Assembly (NCBI RefSeq): GCF_021440345.1
Contig: NZ_JAKCNS010000011.1
Span: forward strand, 62,001-126,000
DNA: 64,000 nt
DNA from: Kluyvera intermedia
GTDB taxonomy: Bacteria > Pseudomonadota > Gammaproteobacteria > Enterobacterales > Enterobacteriaceae
Reading direction: 5' to 3'
Shown: positions 22,658 to 34,327 of the stretch, in pieces
Position numbering within the stretch: the first letter of the stretch is position 1
Layout: each line of letters begins with the position of its first letter
Made by a program: the position numbers and the translations under genes
The notes under the pieces: model-generated
Told to the model about the DNA's origin: nothing
What the model saw: only the letters and a program-made list of their open reading frames with translations
Database searches by the model: none

Positions 22658-23860
22658 ATGGACCGCGTCTTCCATTTTATTCTCGCGCTCGTTGTGGTTG
22701 CGATCCTGGCCTTACTGGTCAGTTCCAACCGTAAACAGATTCGCATTCGTTATGTTATTCAGCTACTTGTCATCGAAGTATTGCTGGCATGGTTCTTCCT
22801 GAACTCCGATGTCGGTCTGGGTTTCGTAAGAGGCTTTTCCGAGATGTTCGAAAAACTGCTCGGTTTTGCCAACGAAGGGACCAACTTCGTCTTCGGCAGT
22901 ATGAACGATAAAGGCCTGGCATTCTTCTTCCTGAAAGTCCTGTGCCCAATCGTCTTCATCTCCGCGCTGATTGGTATCCTCCAGCATATCCGTATCCTGC
23001 CGATTATCATTCGTGCGATTGGTACCGTGCTGTCTAAAATCAACGGCATGGGTAAACTGGAGTCTTTCAACGCCGTCAGCTCGCTGATCCTCGGCCAGTC
23101 TGAAAACTTCATCGCCTATAAAGATATCCTCGGTAAAATGTCCCGCAACCGCATGTACACCATGGCGGCAACGGCGATGTCTACCGTTTCGATGTCTATC
23201 GTGGGCGCGTACATGACCATGCTGGAACCAAAATACGTCGTTGCGGCGCTGGTTCTGAACATGTTCAGCACCTTTATCGTTCTGTCGCTGATCAACCCTT
23301 ACCGCGTTGATGAGAGCGAAGAGAATATCCAGATGTCTAACCTGCACGAAGGACAGAGCTTCTTCGAAATGCTGGGTGAATACATTCTGGCAGGCTTCAA
23401 AGTAGCGATTATCGTTGCAGCTATGCTGATCGGCTTTATCGCCCTGATCGCCGCGCTGAACGCCCTGTTCGCTACCGTCACCGGTTGGTTTGGCTACAGC
23501 ATCTCCTTCCAGGGCATTCTGGGCTACATCTTCTACCCGGTTGCCTGGATTATGGGTGTTCCCGCTAACGAAGCTCTGCAGGTTGGTAGCATCATGGCAA
23601 CCAAACTGGTTTCTAACGAATTCGTTGCAATGATGGATCTGCAGAAAGTTGCCGCTGAGCTCTCTCCACGCGCAGTAGGCATCATCTCCGTGTTCCTGGT
23701 TTCCTTCGCTAACTTCTCTTCCATCGGTATTATTGCCGGTGCGATTAAAGGCCTGAACGAAGAACAAGGTAACGTGGTTTCCCGCTTCGGTCTGAAACTG
23801 GTTTACGGTTCTACGCTGGTGAGCGTGCTGTCTGCTTCTATCGCCGCGCTGGTTCTGTAA
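22658..23860 (+). CDS. nupC: Nucleoside permease NupC
   Basis: This 400-residue concentrative nucleoside transporter (CNT family) imports nucleosides, with poor uptake of guanosine-type substrates, with protons across the inner membrane. Its length equals that of E. coli NupC. Family marks include [19 protein letters not shown], the substrate-site segment [13 protein letters not shown] and the second site [14 protein letters not shown]. The start MDRVFHF at 22658 follows TTGGAGC; an earlier in-frame codon at 22619 was rejected as upstream of the family N-terminus. It is divergent from mntH and ends at a strong terminator shared with pdeA. Confidence 0.97.
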   Translation: MDRVFHFILALVVVAILALLVSSNRKQIRIRYVIQLLVIEVLLAWFFLNSDVGLGFVRGFSEMFEKLLGFANEGTNFVFGSMNDKGLAFFFLKVLCPIVFISALIGILQHIRILPIIIRAIGTVLSKINGMGKLESFNAVSSLILGQSENFIAYKDILGKMSRNRMYTMAATAMSTVSMSIVGAYMTMLEPKYVVAALVLNMFSTFIVLSLINPYRVDESEENIQMSNLHEGQSFFEMLGEYILAGFKVAIIVAAMLIGFIALIAALNALFATVTGWFGYSISFQGILGYIFYPVAWIMGVPANEALQVGSIMATKLVSNEFVAMMDLQKVAAELSPRAVGIISVFLVSFANFSSIGIIAGAIKGLNEEQGNVVSRFGLKLVYGSTLVSVLSASIAALVL

Positions 23861-23872
23861 TCCCTGAACTTT

Positions 23873-23908
23873 AAAAAGGGCCTGTAACGTTGGTTACAGG
23901 CCCTTTTT
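23873..23908. terminator. Bidirectional nupC/pdeA terminator
   Basis: Perfect 16-bp stem AAAAAGGGCCTGTAAC (23873-23888) and GTTACAGGCCCTTTTT (23893-23908), loop GTTG, with T-runs on both strands. It lies between the convergent nupC and pdeA genes. Confidence 0.93.
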
Positions 23909-23910
23909 CT

Positions 23911-26103
23911 TTAGGTTTCGGTCGGGTATCCAATCTCATAAAGTGGCCGGGGTTTATCAATCAGATATCCCTGCATGTAATGAACGCCCAGTTTGACCAA
24001 CAGCGCCTGCTGTTCTTCGGTTTCTACAAACTCAGCCACCACTTCCAGATTCTGTACCTTAGCCAATTCGCAGATTGAGCGAATAATCATGGCATCCATT
24101 GGGTTGGTCAACACATCCCGCACAAAGCTGCCGTCAATCTTAATGATATCGGCCTCAAGGCGCTTTAAACGCTCATAGTTGGCATAGCCAGTACCGAAGT
24201 CATCAATCGCAATCTGACAGCCGAATTCACGCAGTTGGTTGAGATTTTTAATACTGACATCGGAGTTTGAGAACGCCTGTTCCTCGGTGATCTCCACAAT
24301 AATGCGCTTGACGTTGACCTGGTATCGGCGAAATAGCGCAATAATCTCCGTCGCGCTCTCTGCTTGCATCAACGTATAAGGCATTAAATTGACGGAGAAA
24401 CGCTGGACGGGGAAAGCCTCCAGCGAGCAAAACAGCTTTTCCAGCACCAGCATGTCAAAGCGCTTACTGAGGTTAAACTGGGTCAATATAGGGATAAATT
24501 TATCCGGTGTCACCAGCCCATTGGCGTCCACCAGACGGCTAAGAATTTCATAGTACCCTTCTCCCGACGGTTTTCTGATTGGCTGGGCATAGAGCACAAA
24601 ACCCTCCCCATCGAGGGCATTTTTAATGCGGTTAAGCAAAATGACCCGTTCGCTGGTTTGATCAAACGCTTCCACCTGACCGTTATCGAGCTTGAGGATT
24701 TACCCCGTTTCACCCGCCTGTTCAGCAAGCCAACTCAGCTGTCCCAGCGTATGGTAAAGGTTACCGCCTTTGGCGCGTACGCGCCCCCAGGAGATGCCAT
24801 ATTCCAGGTTCAGCAACGAATTATTCCAGCGAATATCCTGGCTGCGCAGAAACGCGGCCAGATGGCGCAAACGCGCTGCGGTATCCGGTCCGTAGAGCAC
24901 AAGCAGCAGCTCGTTGCCCGGCAGCTGGAACAGCTTCTCATCGGCAGCCAGTATCGGTTGCAGCACTTGCGTAATGCTGCGCTTGCACTGAATACGCATC
25001 ATCATGCCGTAGTGGCGGCTGAGAAAATCGAGATTTTCGATATGCAGACAACAAATGCTCGCTGAGCCTGGCTTCTCCAGATACCCCTCCAGCGCACGCA
25101 GGTTGGGTAGCCCGGTTAACGGATCGATCATCGCCTGTTCCTGCCACTTTTGCTTCACTCGCTTACTCCGGTGGTAAATCTGCAGCATGTACAGCAGGCA
25201 AACGGTGAAAGAGATCAGCGAAGATAAAACAAAAGAGAGTGAGTGTTGCGTCTGAATACCGTGTAGAAAGTTAGTATTGTTTATCACCAGTATGAAAGCT
25301 GATAACGTCCAGGCCATGATGACAACCTGATAGGTTAACCGACTGATTCCAAATGCAAAAAACACGCATATCATCGGGACGAGATAACCTGCAAAGTAAT
25401 CGTTACCAAACGGAGCACATAAGAAAAACAGCAGAATGGACAGACCCAGGAACCAACTGCAGACGTTTAGCCGACATGAAAAATGACGATAAATGGCAAA
25501 ATTCCGACGCCAGAAGGCCCTCGCATAATTGGGATTCAGACACATCCTCATCGGGTAATAGAACAGTTTTGCAAAAATTAACGATGCGCAGACTAAACCC
25601 TGAATATTAACAATCGTATAAATCGTCGTTGTTATATTAAAATAATTAAACAGTGATTGTGGAGTTTCTATAAATTCGCCCACCAAATACATCATAATCT
25701 TTGCCATCAAAGGCGTAGCAAAGCCAAACCAAAAAATATGTAACCCTAGGTTATAAATCACTAAACCATGCCGCCAGCGGCGTCCTAATATAGATCGCAA
25801 AATAAAACTAGAGATACATACTGCGGTCAACTGACAGAATAGTAATATTAATGAGTCAAAGGGGGAAAGGTTGATTTGCCAGTAGCTTGTAGCGGTAAAC
25901 CCAACAATCAACGGCAGTACCGCATGACGACCAAACAGCCTCACCATTGCTATCATGACGCCAAGCGGCAACCACGCCAGATATACAGAGTGGCCCTCGT
26001 AAATGGCAGTTGGTGATATATAGCGAGATAAAGGAATAGCCACCAGGCTCATTATCAAAGCCAGGAAAAATTTTCTTAATGAGGTACTCCATTTAACAGT
26101 CAT
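23911..26103 (-). pseudogene. pdeA: PdeA (YfeA) cyclic-di-GMP phosphodiesterase, split by an in-frame stop
   Basis: The reading frame encodes a MASE1-like membrane sensor region (about eight hydrophobic segments, first 320 residues), a degenerate GGDEF-like domain (IDPLTGLPNLRALEGYL onward, without an intact GGDEF active site) and an EAL domain (EILSRL, DDFGTGYANYERLKRL, KIDGSFV, VVAEFVET). A TAA at 24702-24700 interrupts it in the same frame, exactly between the GGDEF-like and EAL parts: ...AEQAGETG, stop, ILKLDNGQVEAFDQ.... E. coli PdeA is one 729-residue protein. A single base change (for example AAA to TAA) explains this. A GTG at 24675 could restart the EAL part but has no clear ribosome site. 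The start at 26103 is uncertain; an in-frame ATG also lies at 26133. Sequencing error is possible. Confidence 0.85.
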
Positions 26104-26255
26104 GCGTAGCAGCCGATATCCTTTATCGTACATAGAGTGACTGTCTGAATATTATTGTTACTAATTATTCTAAGCAAGTGTGGGTGATAAAATACTGAGC
26201 CATACCCGCATTTTATATTATATCTGCTACTTTTTTACGCATGCAATAAATGCAA

Positions 26256-26283
26256 AAAACCCCCGCCTTTCGGCGAGGGTTTC
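26256..26283 (-). terminator. Terminator of the tRNA-Ala operon
   Basis: On the minus strand, AACCCTCGCC-GAAA-GGCGGGGGTT is followed by a run of T: an intrinsic terminator directly after the second tRNA-Ala gene, with one G-U type mismatch in the stem. Confidence 0.85.
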
Positions 26284-26289
26284 ATAATT

Positions 26290-26365
<76 letters not shown>

Positions 26366-26404
26366 ACAGTGCGTTTACGTTCCAAACCTGATGGGAGCAG
26401 GATT

Positions 26405-26480
<76 letters not shown>

Positions 26481-26696
26481 AACGTAAAGCTGTCGTGTTG
26501 ACGGGCGGCATAATATGAATTCCCTTGCGCAGTGTCAACGGCAAAATACATCAAAGGAAGTTAATCGCTGAAAAAGCAGACAAATGCGCAACATTACGCG
26601 CCAGGTCGCAAACAGGAGTTATCCGCGTCACGTTTTCCAGTAAAACGATGATATAACATGAACCTGTAATTCCCACACTGCGATTCAGGAAATAGC

Positions 26697-27053
26697 ATGC
26701 TCAAGGAACGAATGACGCCGGAGGAGATTGCCCACCTTACGGGATATAGCCGACAAACCATCAACAAGTGGGTGCGTAAAGAAGGCTGGACAACATCGCC
26801 ACGTCCCGGCGTTCAGGGCGGTAAAGCCCGCCTGGTACACGTTAACGAGCAGGTCATGGCGTTCATTAATAGCGCCCAGCGCGTTTGTGAGGCAACCGCC
26901 CCCTACGCGGCGAACGGCAACGATACTCCTTTCCATACGCTGCTGCTCACGCTGGGTGGTGAAATGACCGAATCTGAACAGAAGCAGCTCACCACATTGC
27001 TGCTGCGTGAAGGAATCAGCGGTTTATTACAACGTTTAGGGATCCGCGGTTAA
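26697..27053 (+). CDS. yfeC: YfeC, DUF1323-type putative DNA-binding protein
   Basis: This 118-residue protein has an N-terminal helix-turn-helix/MerR-like domain (MTPEEIAHLTGYSRQTINKW, then a wing GVQGGKARLVHV) and a helical C-terminal part ending in LLLREGISGLLQRLGI. It closely matches E. coli YfeC. A regulatory role is inferred; targets are unknown. CAGGAAA precedes the ATG. The next gene, yfeD, is a paralogue 9 bp downstream, so the two form one transcription unit. Confidence 0.93.
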   Translation: MLKERMTPEEIAHLTGYSRQTINKWVRKEGWTTSPRPGVQGGKARLVHVNEQVMAFINSAQRVCEATAPYAANGNDTPFHTLLLTLGGEMTESEQKQLTTLLLREGISGLLQRLGIRG

Positions 27054-27062
27054 GCATTCGTC

Positions 27063-27461
27063 ATGAAAAAATTGCCTGCAAAAATGTCCACTGAAGAGCT
27101 AGCCGATCGTCTGGGAATGACTCGACAGACAATCAATCGCTGGATCCGTGAGCAAGGGTGGCGTACCGAACCCATGCCGGGGATAAAAGGTGGCCGAGCG
27201 CGACTCATTTTTATTACCCAGCAAGTTCTGGATTATCTGGCCAACATGCCTGCCCTGCGCGATGTTTCCGCAGATAATCAGATGCAAGAGCCCGTGCGCA
27301 GCTACAGCGCTAAAGAGTCTGATGTGCTCTGGCGACAAATAACCGATGTGCTGCAAAATATGACGCCCGTCGAACAACAACGACTTCAGCTTTTGCTTTC
27401 CCGGGAAGGAATTAGTGGGTTCTTAACGCGGCTCGGACTAAACCGCGACGACGAGGCGTAA
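27063..27461 (+). CDS. yfeD: YfeD, DUF1323-type putative DNA-binding protein
   Basis: This 132-residue paralogue of YfeC has the same layout: helix-turn-helix MSTEELADRLGMTRQTINRW, wing GIKGGRARLIFI and C-terminal LLLSREGISGFLTRLGL. The shared architecture of adjacent genes points to an old tandem duplication. The function is not established. The stop overlaps the first base of an intrinsic terminator shared with the convergent gltX gene. Confidence 0.93.
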   Translation: MKKLPAKMSTEELADRLGMTRQTINRWIREQGWRTEPMPGIKGGRARLIFITQQVLDYLANMPALRDVSADNQMQEPVRSYSAKESDVLWRQITDVLQNMTPVEQQRLQLLLSREGISGFLTRLGLNRDDEA

Positions 27462-27486
27462 AAAAAGCGGGTTTCCCCGCTTTTTT
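27461..27486. terminator. Bidirectional yfeD/gltX terminator
   Basis: Stem AAAAAAGCGGG (27461-27471) and CCCGCTTTTTT (27476-27486) with loop TTTC, T-rich on both strands, between convergent genes. Confidence 0.9.
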
Positions 27487-27506
27487 ATTATTACTGCTTC
27501 AGGTGT

Positions 27507-28922
27507 TTACTGCTGGCTTTCGCGCTCAGCGATAAAGCCCAGAGCTTTGTTAATGCGCTCGATGCTGCGGGATTTTCCGATAGCATGTACGGTAACGTCC
27601 AGCGCTGGCGACTGCCCTGCCCCAGTAACCGCTACGCGCAGCGGCATACCAACTTTCCCCATGCCCACTTCCAGCTCATCAGCGGTAGACTGAATGGCGT
27701 GATGAACGTTTTCAGCGGTCCATTCGGTGATAGCTGCAATTTTGTCACGCACCACTTCCAGCGGCTGACGCGCAACCGGACGCAGGTGTTTCTTCGCAGC
27801 GTCTGCATCGAACTCAGCGAAGTCTTCGTAGAAGTAGCGGCAGCTCTGTGCCATCTCTTTGAGCGTTTTGCAGCGCTCGCCCAGCAGTTTGATAAGCTCA
27901 GACAGCTGCGGCCCAACGCGAGTATCAATATTTTCCTGCTCAATGTGCCACTGCAAATGCGTCGCCACATACTCTGCTGGCAGAGTATTAATGTAGTGAT
28001 GGTTCAACCACTGCAGTTTTTCGGTATTGAACGCACTGGCGGATTTACTTACGGCATTCAGCGCGAAGTATTTGATCATCTCTTCACGGGTGAAGATTTC
28101 CTGATCGCCATGGGACCAGCCCAAACGCACCAGGTAGTTCAGCAGCGCTTCCGGCAGATAACCGTCATCGCGATACTGCATTACGCTGACCGCACCGTGG
28201 CGTTTAGACAGTTTTTTACCGTCATCACCGTTGATCATCGACACGTGCGCGTAAACCGGCACCGGCGCATTCAGCGCTTTCAGGATGTTGATCTGGCGCG
28301 GAGTGTTGTTGATATGGTCTTCACCACGAATAACGTGGGTGATTTCCATATCCCAGTCGTCAACAACAACGCAGAAGTTATAGGTCGGGGAACCATCGGT
28401 ACGGCGGATGATCAGATCGTCCAGCTCCTGGTTGCTGAATTCGATTGGCCCACGGATCTGGTCATCAAAGATAACGGATCCTTCCTGCGGGTTAGCAAAA
28501 CGCACAACGCACGGTTCATTATCAGCATGATGCTCGTGGCCATGGCGGCAGCGGCCGTCATAACGTGGTTTTTCACCGTTCGCCATCTGCTCTTCACGCA
28601 GTGCTTCCAGACGCTCTTTGGAGCAATAGCATTTGTAGGCGGTACCGGCTTCCAGCATTTCATCAATCACCGCGTTGTAGCGGTCGAAACGCTTGGTCTG
28701 ATAGTACGGGCCTTCATCCCACTCCAGATTCAGCCAGTTCATCCCATCCATGATGGCTTCGATGGCTTCCGGCGTTGAGCGCTCGAGATCGGTGTCTTCA
28801 ATACGCAGCACAAACTCACCGTCGTGGTTACGTGCAAAAAGCCAGGAATAAAGAGCAGTACGAGCACCGCCGACGTGCAGATAGCCGGTCGGGCTAGGCG
28901 CGAAGCGAGTTTTGATTTTCAT
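27507..28922 (-). CDS. gltX: Glutamyl-tRNA synthetase
   Basis: This 471-residue class I aminoacyl-tRNA synthetase, same length as E. coli GltX, charges tRNA-Glu for translation and for tetrapyrrole synthesis by the C5 route. The HIGH-type motif is in [18 protein letters not shown], the KMSKS-type motif is [13 protein letters not shown], and the zinc site region has CYCSKE followed by CRHGHEHH. It has no operon partner. The gene is divergent from a tRNA-Val/tRNA-Lys operon across about 250 bp, as in E. coli. Confidence 0.98.
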   Translation of the reverse strand: MKIKTRFAPSPTGYLHVGGARTALYSWLFARNHDGEFVLRIEDTDLERSTPEAIEAIMDGMNWLNLEWDEGPYYQTKRFDRYNAVIDEMLEAGTAYKCYCSKERLEALREEQMANGEKPRYDGRCRHGHEHHADNEPCVVRFANPQEGSVIFDDQIRGPIEFSNQELDDLIIRRTDGSPTYNFCVVVDDWDMEITHVIRGEDHINNTPRQINILKALNAPVPVYAHVSMINGDDGKKLSKRHGAVSVMQYRDDGYLPEALLNYLVRLGWSHGDQEIFTREEMIKYFALNAVSKSASAFNTEKLQWLNHHYINTLPAEYVATHLQWHIEQENIDTRVGPQLSELIKLLGERCKTLKEMAQSCRYFYEDFAEFDADAAKKHLRPVARQPLEVVRDKIAAITEWTAENVHHAIQSTADELEVGMGKVGMPLRVAVTGAGQSPALDVTVHAIGKSRSIERINKALGFIAERESQQ

Positions 28923-29124
28923 GAAATGGCCTTACGTTTATAAAGATGCCGACAGCCGGCAAATACTGGAAATAAAAGTGGGCAATATTCTATCACTCCC
29001 ACTCGGTTGTTCCCACCGCCAGCGCATGCTTTACTGTTTTTGCTTAGAATTCATACATAATAGAGCGTTTTGCGATCGCTTTGATTAATTTTACGACGAA
29101 CGAACAATTTCTTTAGAAAATGCG

Positions 29125-29152
29125 TTGACTCATTTTCAACTCTCCCTATAAT
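29125..29152 (+). promoter_or_regulatory. Promoter of the tRNA-Val/Lys operon
   Basis: TTGACT (29125-29130), 16-bp spacer and a perfect TATAAT (29147-29152), followed by the GC-rich discriminator GCGACTCC. That discriminator is typical of stringently controlled stable-RNA promoters. It lies 17 bp before the first tRNA. Confidence 0.88.
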
Positions 29153-29169
29153 GCGACTCCACACAGCGG

Positions 29170-29245
29170 GGGTGATTAGCTCAGCTGGGAGAGCACCTCC
29201 CTTACAAGGAGGGGGTCGGCGGTTCGATCCCGTCATCACCCACCA
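29170..29245 (+). tRNA. valU: tRNA-Val (anticodon TAC)
   Basis: 76-nt cloverleaf starting GGGTGATTAGCTCAGC, anticodon loop CTTACAA (TAC), encoded CCA. First of three identical copies in one operon with tRNA-Lys, as in E. coli valU-valX-valY-lysV. Confidence 0.98.
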
Positions 29246-29289
29246 ACTACTTTATGTAGTCTCCGCCGTGTAGCAAGAAATTGAGAAGT

Positions 29290-29365
29290 GGGTGATTAGC
29301 TCAGCTGGGAGAGCACCTCCCTTACAAGGAGGGGGTCGGCGGTTCGATCCCGTCATCACCCACCA
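29290..29365 (+). tRNA. valX: tRNA-Val (anticodon TAC)
   Basis: Second of three identical 76-nt tRNA-Val copies, anticodon TAC, encoded CCA, 44 bp after the first. Confidence 0.98.
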
Positions 29366-29411
29366 CTTTCTCGCCAGCTGGATTTCTTGCAAAAATGTGA
29401 AGTACCGAAGT

Positions 29412-29487
29412 GGGTGATTAGCTCAGCTGGGAGAGCACCTCCCTTACAAGGAGGGGGTCGGCGGTTCGATCCCGTCATCACCCACCA
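29412..29487 (+). tRNA. valY: tRNA-Val (anticodon TAC)
   Basis: Third identical 76-nt tRNA-Val copy, anticodon TAC, encoded CCA. The tRNA-Lys gene starts only 4 bp after its end. Confidence 0.98.
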
Positions 29488-29491
29488 CTTC

Positions 29492-29567
29492 GGGGCGTTA
29501 GCTCAGTTGGTAGAGCAGTTGACTTTTAATCAATTGGTCGCAGGTTCGAATCCTGCACGCCCCACCA
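29492..29567 (+). tRNA. lysV: tRNA-Lys (anticodon TTT)
   Basis: 76-nt cloverleaf with acceptor GGGGCGT pairing ACGCCCC, anticodon loop CTTTTAA (TTT), encoded CCA. Last gene of the tRNA operon. Confidence 0.98.
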
Positions 29568-29571
29568 GTGT

Positions 29572-29598
29572 AAAAAGGCGCCCTAAAGGCGCCTTTTT
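29572..29598 (+). terminator. tRNA operon terminator
   Basis: Stem AAAAAGGCGCC (29572-29582) and GGCGCCTTTTT (29588-29598), loop CTAAA, with a T tail. It follows lysV by 4 bp. Confidence 0.92.
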
Positions 29599-29687
29599 GC
29601 TATGCGCGATTCACCCTTTTAGTTCCTCCTCAAGTCCTGCCTCATTCTGCCGATATTGCTTATATTTCCCTTTAGAAGGCGAACATC

Positions 29688-30029
29688 ATGAGCACTATCA
29701 GCGCAACTGCCGTTGCGACGTTACAAAATTCCGGCAGCTCCAGCATATCAAGCAATAACGATGCGGCATCCCAGATGGCGCGGATTACTCAACAGATCGT
29801 TAAGCTGACCCAACAGTTAAAAGAAATTGCCGACGGCAGCGGCAGCGCGGAAGAGAAACAGAAACAAGCGGAAATGATTCAGGAGCAAATTGCCATGCTG
29901 GAAGCGCAGCTGGCACAACTTCAGAACCAGCAAGCAGAAAAAGCACAGGAAAAGCAGGAGCAATCCGCAGCCGCCATCACCGGAGTTAATAACCCCAGCG
30001 ACGCGCATAAGATTGACATCTATATCTGA
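29688..30029 (+). CDS. FlxA-like small coiled-coil protein
   Basis: This 113-residue protein has a Ser/Asn-rich N-terminus (about 1-28), a long Gln/Glu/Lys helix likely to form a coiled coil (about 28-92, [18 protein letters not shown] and [14 protein letters not shown]), and a short tail. This layout is that of the FlxA-like family, named for an E. coli gene under flagellar sigma control; the molecular role is unknown. The start follows GAAGGCGAACATC. Its 3' end overlaps the convergent yfeR gene by 10 bp. I see no clear sigma-28 promoter in the short gap after the tRNA terminator. Confidence 0.75.
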   Translation: MSTISATAVATLQNSGSSSISSNNDAASQMARITQQIVKLTQQLKEIADGSGSAEEKQKQAEMIQEQIAMLEAQLAQLQNQQAEKAQEKQEQSAAAITGVNNPSDAHKIDIYI

Positions 30030-30946
30030 TACAACGGATCCTGCAAACGCGCATCCATCAGACACTGGCCCTGCTCACGGGCCACATCCCACAACGCCTG
30101 TGCCGCCGTTGAAAGCGAGCGTTTTTTACGCCGCGCCAGCATCAGTTGGCGTTCGACGCCCGGAGCCAGTCTTTTCACTACCAGTGGACTCCCCTCCGGC
30201 AATGGCAACGCCAATGCCGGAATAATGCTAATGCCAATTCCCGCAGTCACCATCGGAAACAGCGTCGCCGGGTGGCCAATCTCCTGCACAATATCGGCCT
30301 CAATATCATGCAAACGCAGCGCCGCATCAATCAGCATACGGCTACCGGAGGCATAATCCTGTAACACCAGCTTTGCTCCCTGAAGCGCTTGCCAGCTCAC
30401 GCTCGGTAAATTCGCAAAAGGATGGTCATTGCGACAGAGTAAAAAGAACGGCTCTGACAATACGGTTTCACACTGCAAATCGCTCACGGCACCGGGATCG
30501 ATAACGATGCCAAAGTCGACGTCACCCTGACGAATACTTTCCAGTACCCACTGCTGAGGACGGTCATGCAGTACAAAGCGAATGTCCGGATAGCGTTGGT
30601 TGCTCTGGGCAATGCATTGGGGAATCAGATGCGCCGAGATAGTCTGGCTTGCCGCCACGCGCACCGTACCGCTTAACTGCTGCCCAGTGCGCCCAGCCTC
30701 GCGCAACGTACTGTGTAATTCATCAAGCTGGCGCTCAAGCCGCTGCGCCAGCTGCTGTCCGGCTTCCGTCAGCACCACTTCGCGGGTGGTACGATCCAGC
30801 AGGCGAACACCAGTCTGGTTCTCCAGCTCCTTCACGCTGTGGCTCACCGCCGACTGGCTCAGGCCAATCATCTCCCCCGCCCGACTAAAGCTTTTCGCCT
30901 GAGCCACCGTCACAAACACCTTTAACTGCCGTAGCGAGTAATTCAT
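30020..30946 (-). CDS. yfeR: LysR-family regulator YfeR
   Basis: This 308-residue LysR-type transcriptional regulator has an N-terminal winged helix ([20 protein letters not shown], then [15 protein letters not shown]) and a C-terminal ligand-binding domain. Its length and its divergent position relative to yfeH match E. coli YfeR, which has been linked to osmotic responses and to control of yfeH in Salmonella. The 89-bp gap between the two genes must hold the YfeR site. It lies where the xap genes and yfeN precede it in E. coli; those are absent. Confidence 0.93.
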   Translation of the reverse strand: MNYSLRQLKVFVTVAQAKSFSRAGEMIGLSQSAVSHSVKELENQTGVRLLDRTTREVVLTEAGQQLAQRLERQLDELHSTLREAGRTGQQLSGTVRVAASQTISAHLIPQCIAQSNQRYPDIRFVLHDRPQQWVLESIRQGDVDFGIVIDPGAVSDLQCETVLSEPFFLLCRNDHPFANLPSVSWQALQGAKLVLQDYASGSRMLIDAALRLHDIEADIVQEIGHPATLFPMVTAGIGISIIPALALPLPEGSPLVVKRLAPGVERQLMLARRKKRSLSTAAQALWDVAREQGQCLMDARLQDPLYQI

Positions 30947-31035
30947 CTGTTTTTTTCATGAATGGATGCAATAAATCAATTTTATTTCTCAAAAATAAAA
31001 AAGCAAAATGTCTGCATCGATCTTCAGGAGTTTTT

Positions 31036-32031
31036 ATGAAACTTTTCCGCATTCTGGATCCCTTTACGCTGACCCTTATCGCCGTCGTCCTGCTCGCCAC
31101 CTTCTTCCCGGCGCGCGGCGACTTTGTCCCCTTCTTCGAAAACCTGACCACCGCCGCCATCGCGCTGCTGTTCTTTATGCACGGCGCCAAGCTGTCGCGT
31201 GAGTCAATCATCGCCGGCGGCAGCCACTGGCGGCTGCATCTGTGGGTGATGTGCAGCACCTTCGTGGTATTCCCGGTGCTGGGCGTACTGTTTGCCTGGT
31301 GGGCACCGATTAACGTCGATCCGCAGCTTTACGCGGGTTTCCTGTACCTGTGTATTCTGCCAGCCACCGTACAGTCGGCAATTGCCTTTACTTCACTAGC
31401 CGGTGGCAACGTTGCCGCCGCAGTGTGTTCGGCATCCGCCTCCAGCCTGCTGGGGATTTTCCTCTCTCCGCTGCTGGTTGGTCTGGTGATGGACATCCAC
31501 GGCGCAGGCGGTAGCCTTGAGCAGGTTGGCAAAATCATGCTGCAGCTGCTGCTGCCGTTTGTGCTTGGTCATCTCTCCCGTCCGTGGACGGCGGCGTTCG
31601 TGACCAAACATAAGAAATGGATTGCTAAAACCGACCAGACGTCAATTCTGCTGGTGGTTTACTCAGCCTTTAGTGAGGCGGTAGTGAACGGTATCTGGCA
31701 TAAAGTCGGCGTCGGTTCACTGCTGTTTATCGTGGTGGTCAGCATCGTACTGCTGGCGCTGGTTATCATAATCAACACCGTGGTGGCTCGCCGACTGGGC
31801 TTCAATAAAGCGGATGAGATTACGATAGTCTTCTGCGGGTCGAAAAAGAGTCTGGCCAACGGTATCCCGATGGCCAATATTCTCTTCCCAACATCGGTAT
31901 TGGGGATGATGGTGCTGCCGCTGATGATCTTCCACCAGATCCAGCTAATGGCCTGTGCGGTGCTGGCGCGCCGCTACAAAGCCCAGACCGAGAAACTGCA
32001 GGCCAAAGAACAGGCCCGCGTCGGAAGCTAA
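31036..32031 (+). CDS. yfeH: YfeH, BASS/SBF-family membrane transporter
   Basis: This 331-residue integral membrane protein has about nine or ten hydrophobic segments and belongs to the bile acid:sodium symporter-like (SBF) family. The conserved region FCGSKKSLANGIPMANILFP is at about 270-289. The substrate is unknown. The ATG at 31036 follows CAGGAG and opens MKLFRILDPF; an earlier in-frame ATG at 30958 lies in the regulatory gap and was rejected. It is divergent from its likely regulator yfeR, and its stop overlaps the convergent ypeB by 4 bp. Confidence 0.93.
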   Translation: MKLFRILDPFTLTLIAVVLLATFFPARGDFVPFFENLTTAAIALLFFMHGAKLSRESIIAGGSHWRLHLWVMCSTFVVFPVLGVLFAWWAPINVDPQLYAGFLYLCILPATVQSAIAFTSLAGGNVAAAVCSASASSLLGIFLSPLLVGLVMDIHGAGGSLEQVGKIMLQLLLPFVLGHLSRPWTAAFVTKHKKWIAKTDQTSILLVVYSAFSEAVVNGIWHKVGVGSLLFIVVVSIVLLALVIIINTVVARRLGFNKADEITIVFCGSKKSLANGIPMANILFPTSVLGMMVLPLMIFHQIQLMACAVLARRYKAQTEKLQAKEQARVGS

Positions 32032-32240
32032 CGCTTCAGGGGCTGTACCAGCTGGCTCAGCCCCTCAGTTTTAATCAGTAGCGTTAGTTGCATCAGCTCG
32101 CCAAGGTGCCCGGCAGGAAACTCATCCTTGCGGGCAAACCACAGCAGATACTCTTCAGGCACATCAATCAAACGCCGCCCCTTATATTTGCCAAACGGCA
32201 TTTCGGTGTTGGCTATTTCAATGAGCTGTTCTTTATCCAC
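32028..32240 (-). CDS. ypeB: YpeB, DUF3820 small protein
   Basis: This 70-residue soluble protein contains MPFGKYKGRRLIDVPEEYLL, the DUF3820 hallmark also found in exonuclease-related proteins. It closely matches E. coli YpeB. The function is unknown. It starts one base after the ligA stop on the same strand, so it is probably co-transcribed and translationally coupled with ligA. It overlaps convergent yfeH by 4 bp. Confidence 0.92.
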   Translation of the reverse strand: MDKEQLIEIANTEMPFGKYKGRRLIDVPEEYLLWFARKDEFPAGHLGELMQLTLLIKTEGLSQLVQPLKR

Positions 32241-32241
32241 T

Positions 32242-34266
<2,025 letters not shown>

Positions 34267-34274
34267 TCAATGAT

Positions 34275-34300
34275 AAAAAACCCCCGACAGGCGGGGGTTC
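34275..34300 (-). terminator. zipA terminator
   Basis: On the minus strand, AACCCCCGCCTGTCGGGGGTT is followed by TTTT, an intrinsic terminator in the 70-bp gap between zipA and ligA. Confidence 0.82.
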
Positions 34301-34327
34301 AGGAAAGATTGGAAAAGCGCGGGCCTA

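Noticed and set aside
22763..23767. 334-codon frame antisense to nupC
   Set aside because: It is a shadow of a strongly biased coding frame. The product is a low-complexity His/Gln/Asp/Arg-rich sequence without domains, and nupC is certain.
27585..28778. 397-codon frame antisense to gltX
   Set aside because: Shadow of gltX; no ribosome site or recognisable domain, and gltX is essential and full length.
29170..29487. CRISPR-like array
   Set aside because: The three evenly placed repeats are identical tRNA-Val genes.
29387..29758. 123-codon frame across valY, lysV and the flxA-like start
   Set aside because: It runs through two tRNA genes and a terminator, so it cannot be a real protein gene.
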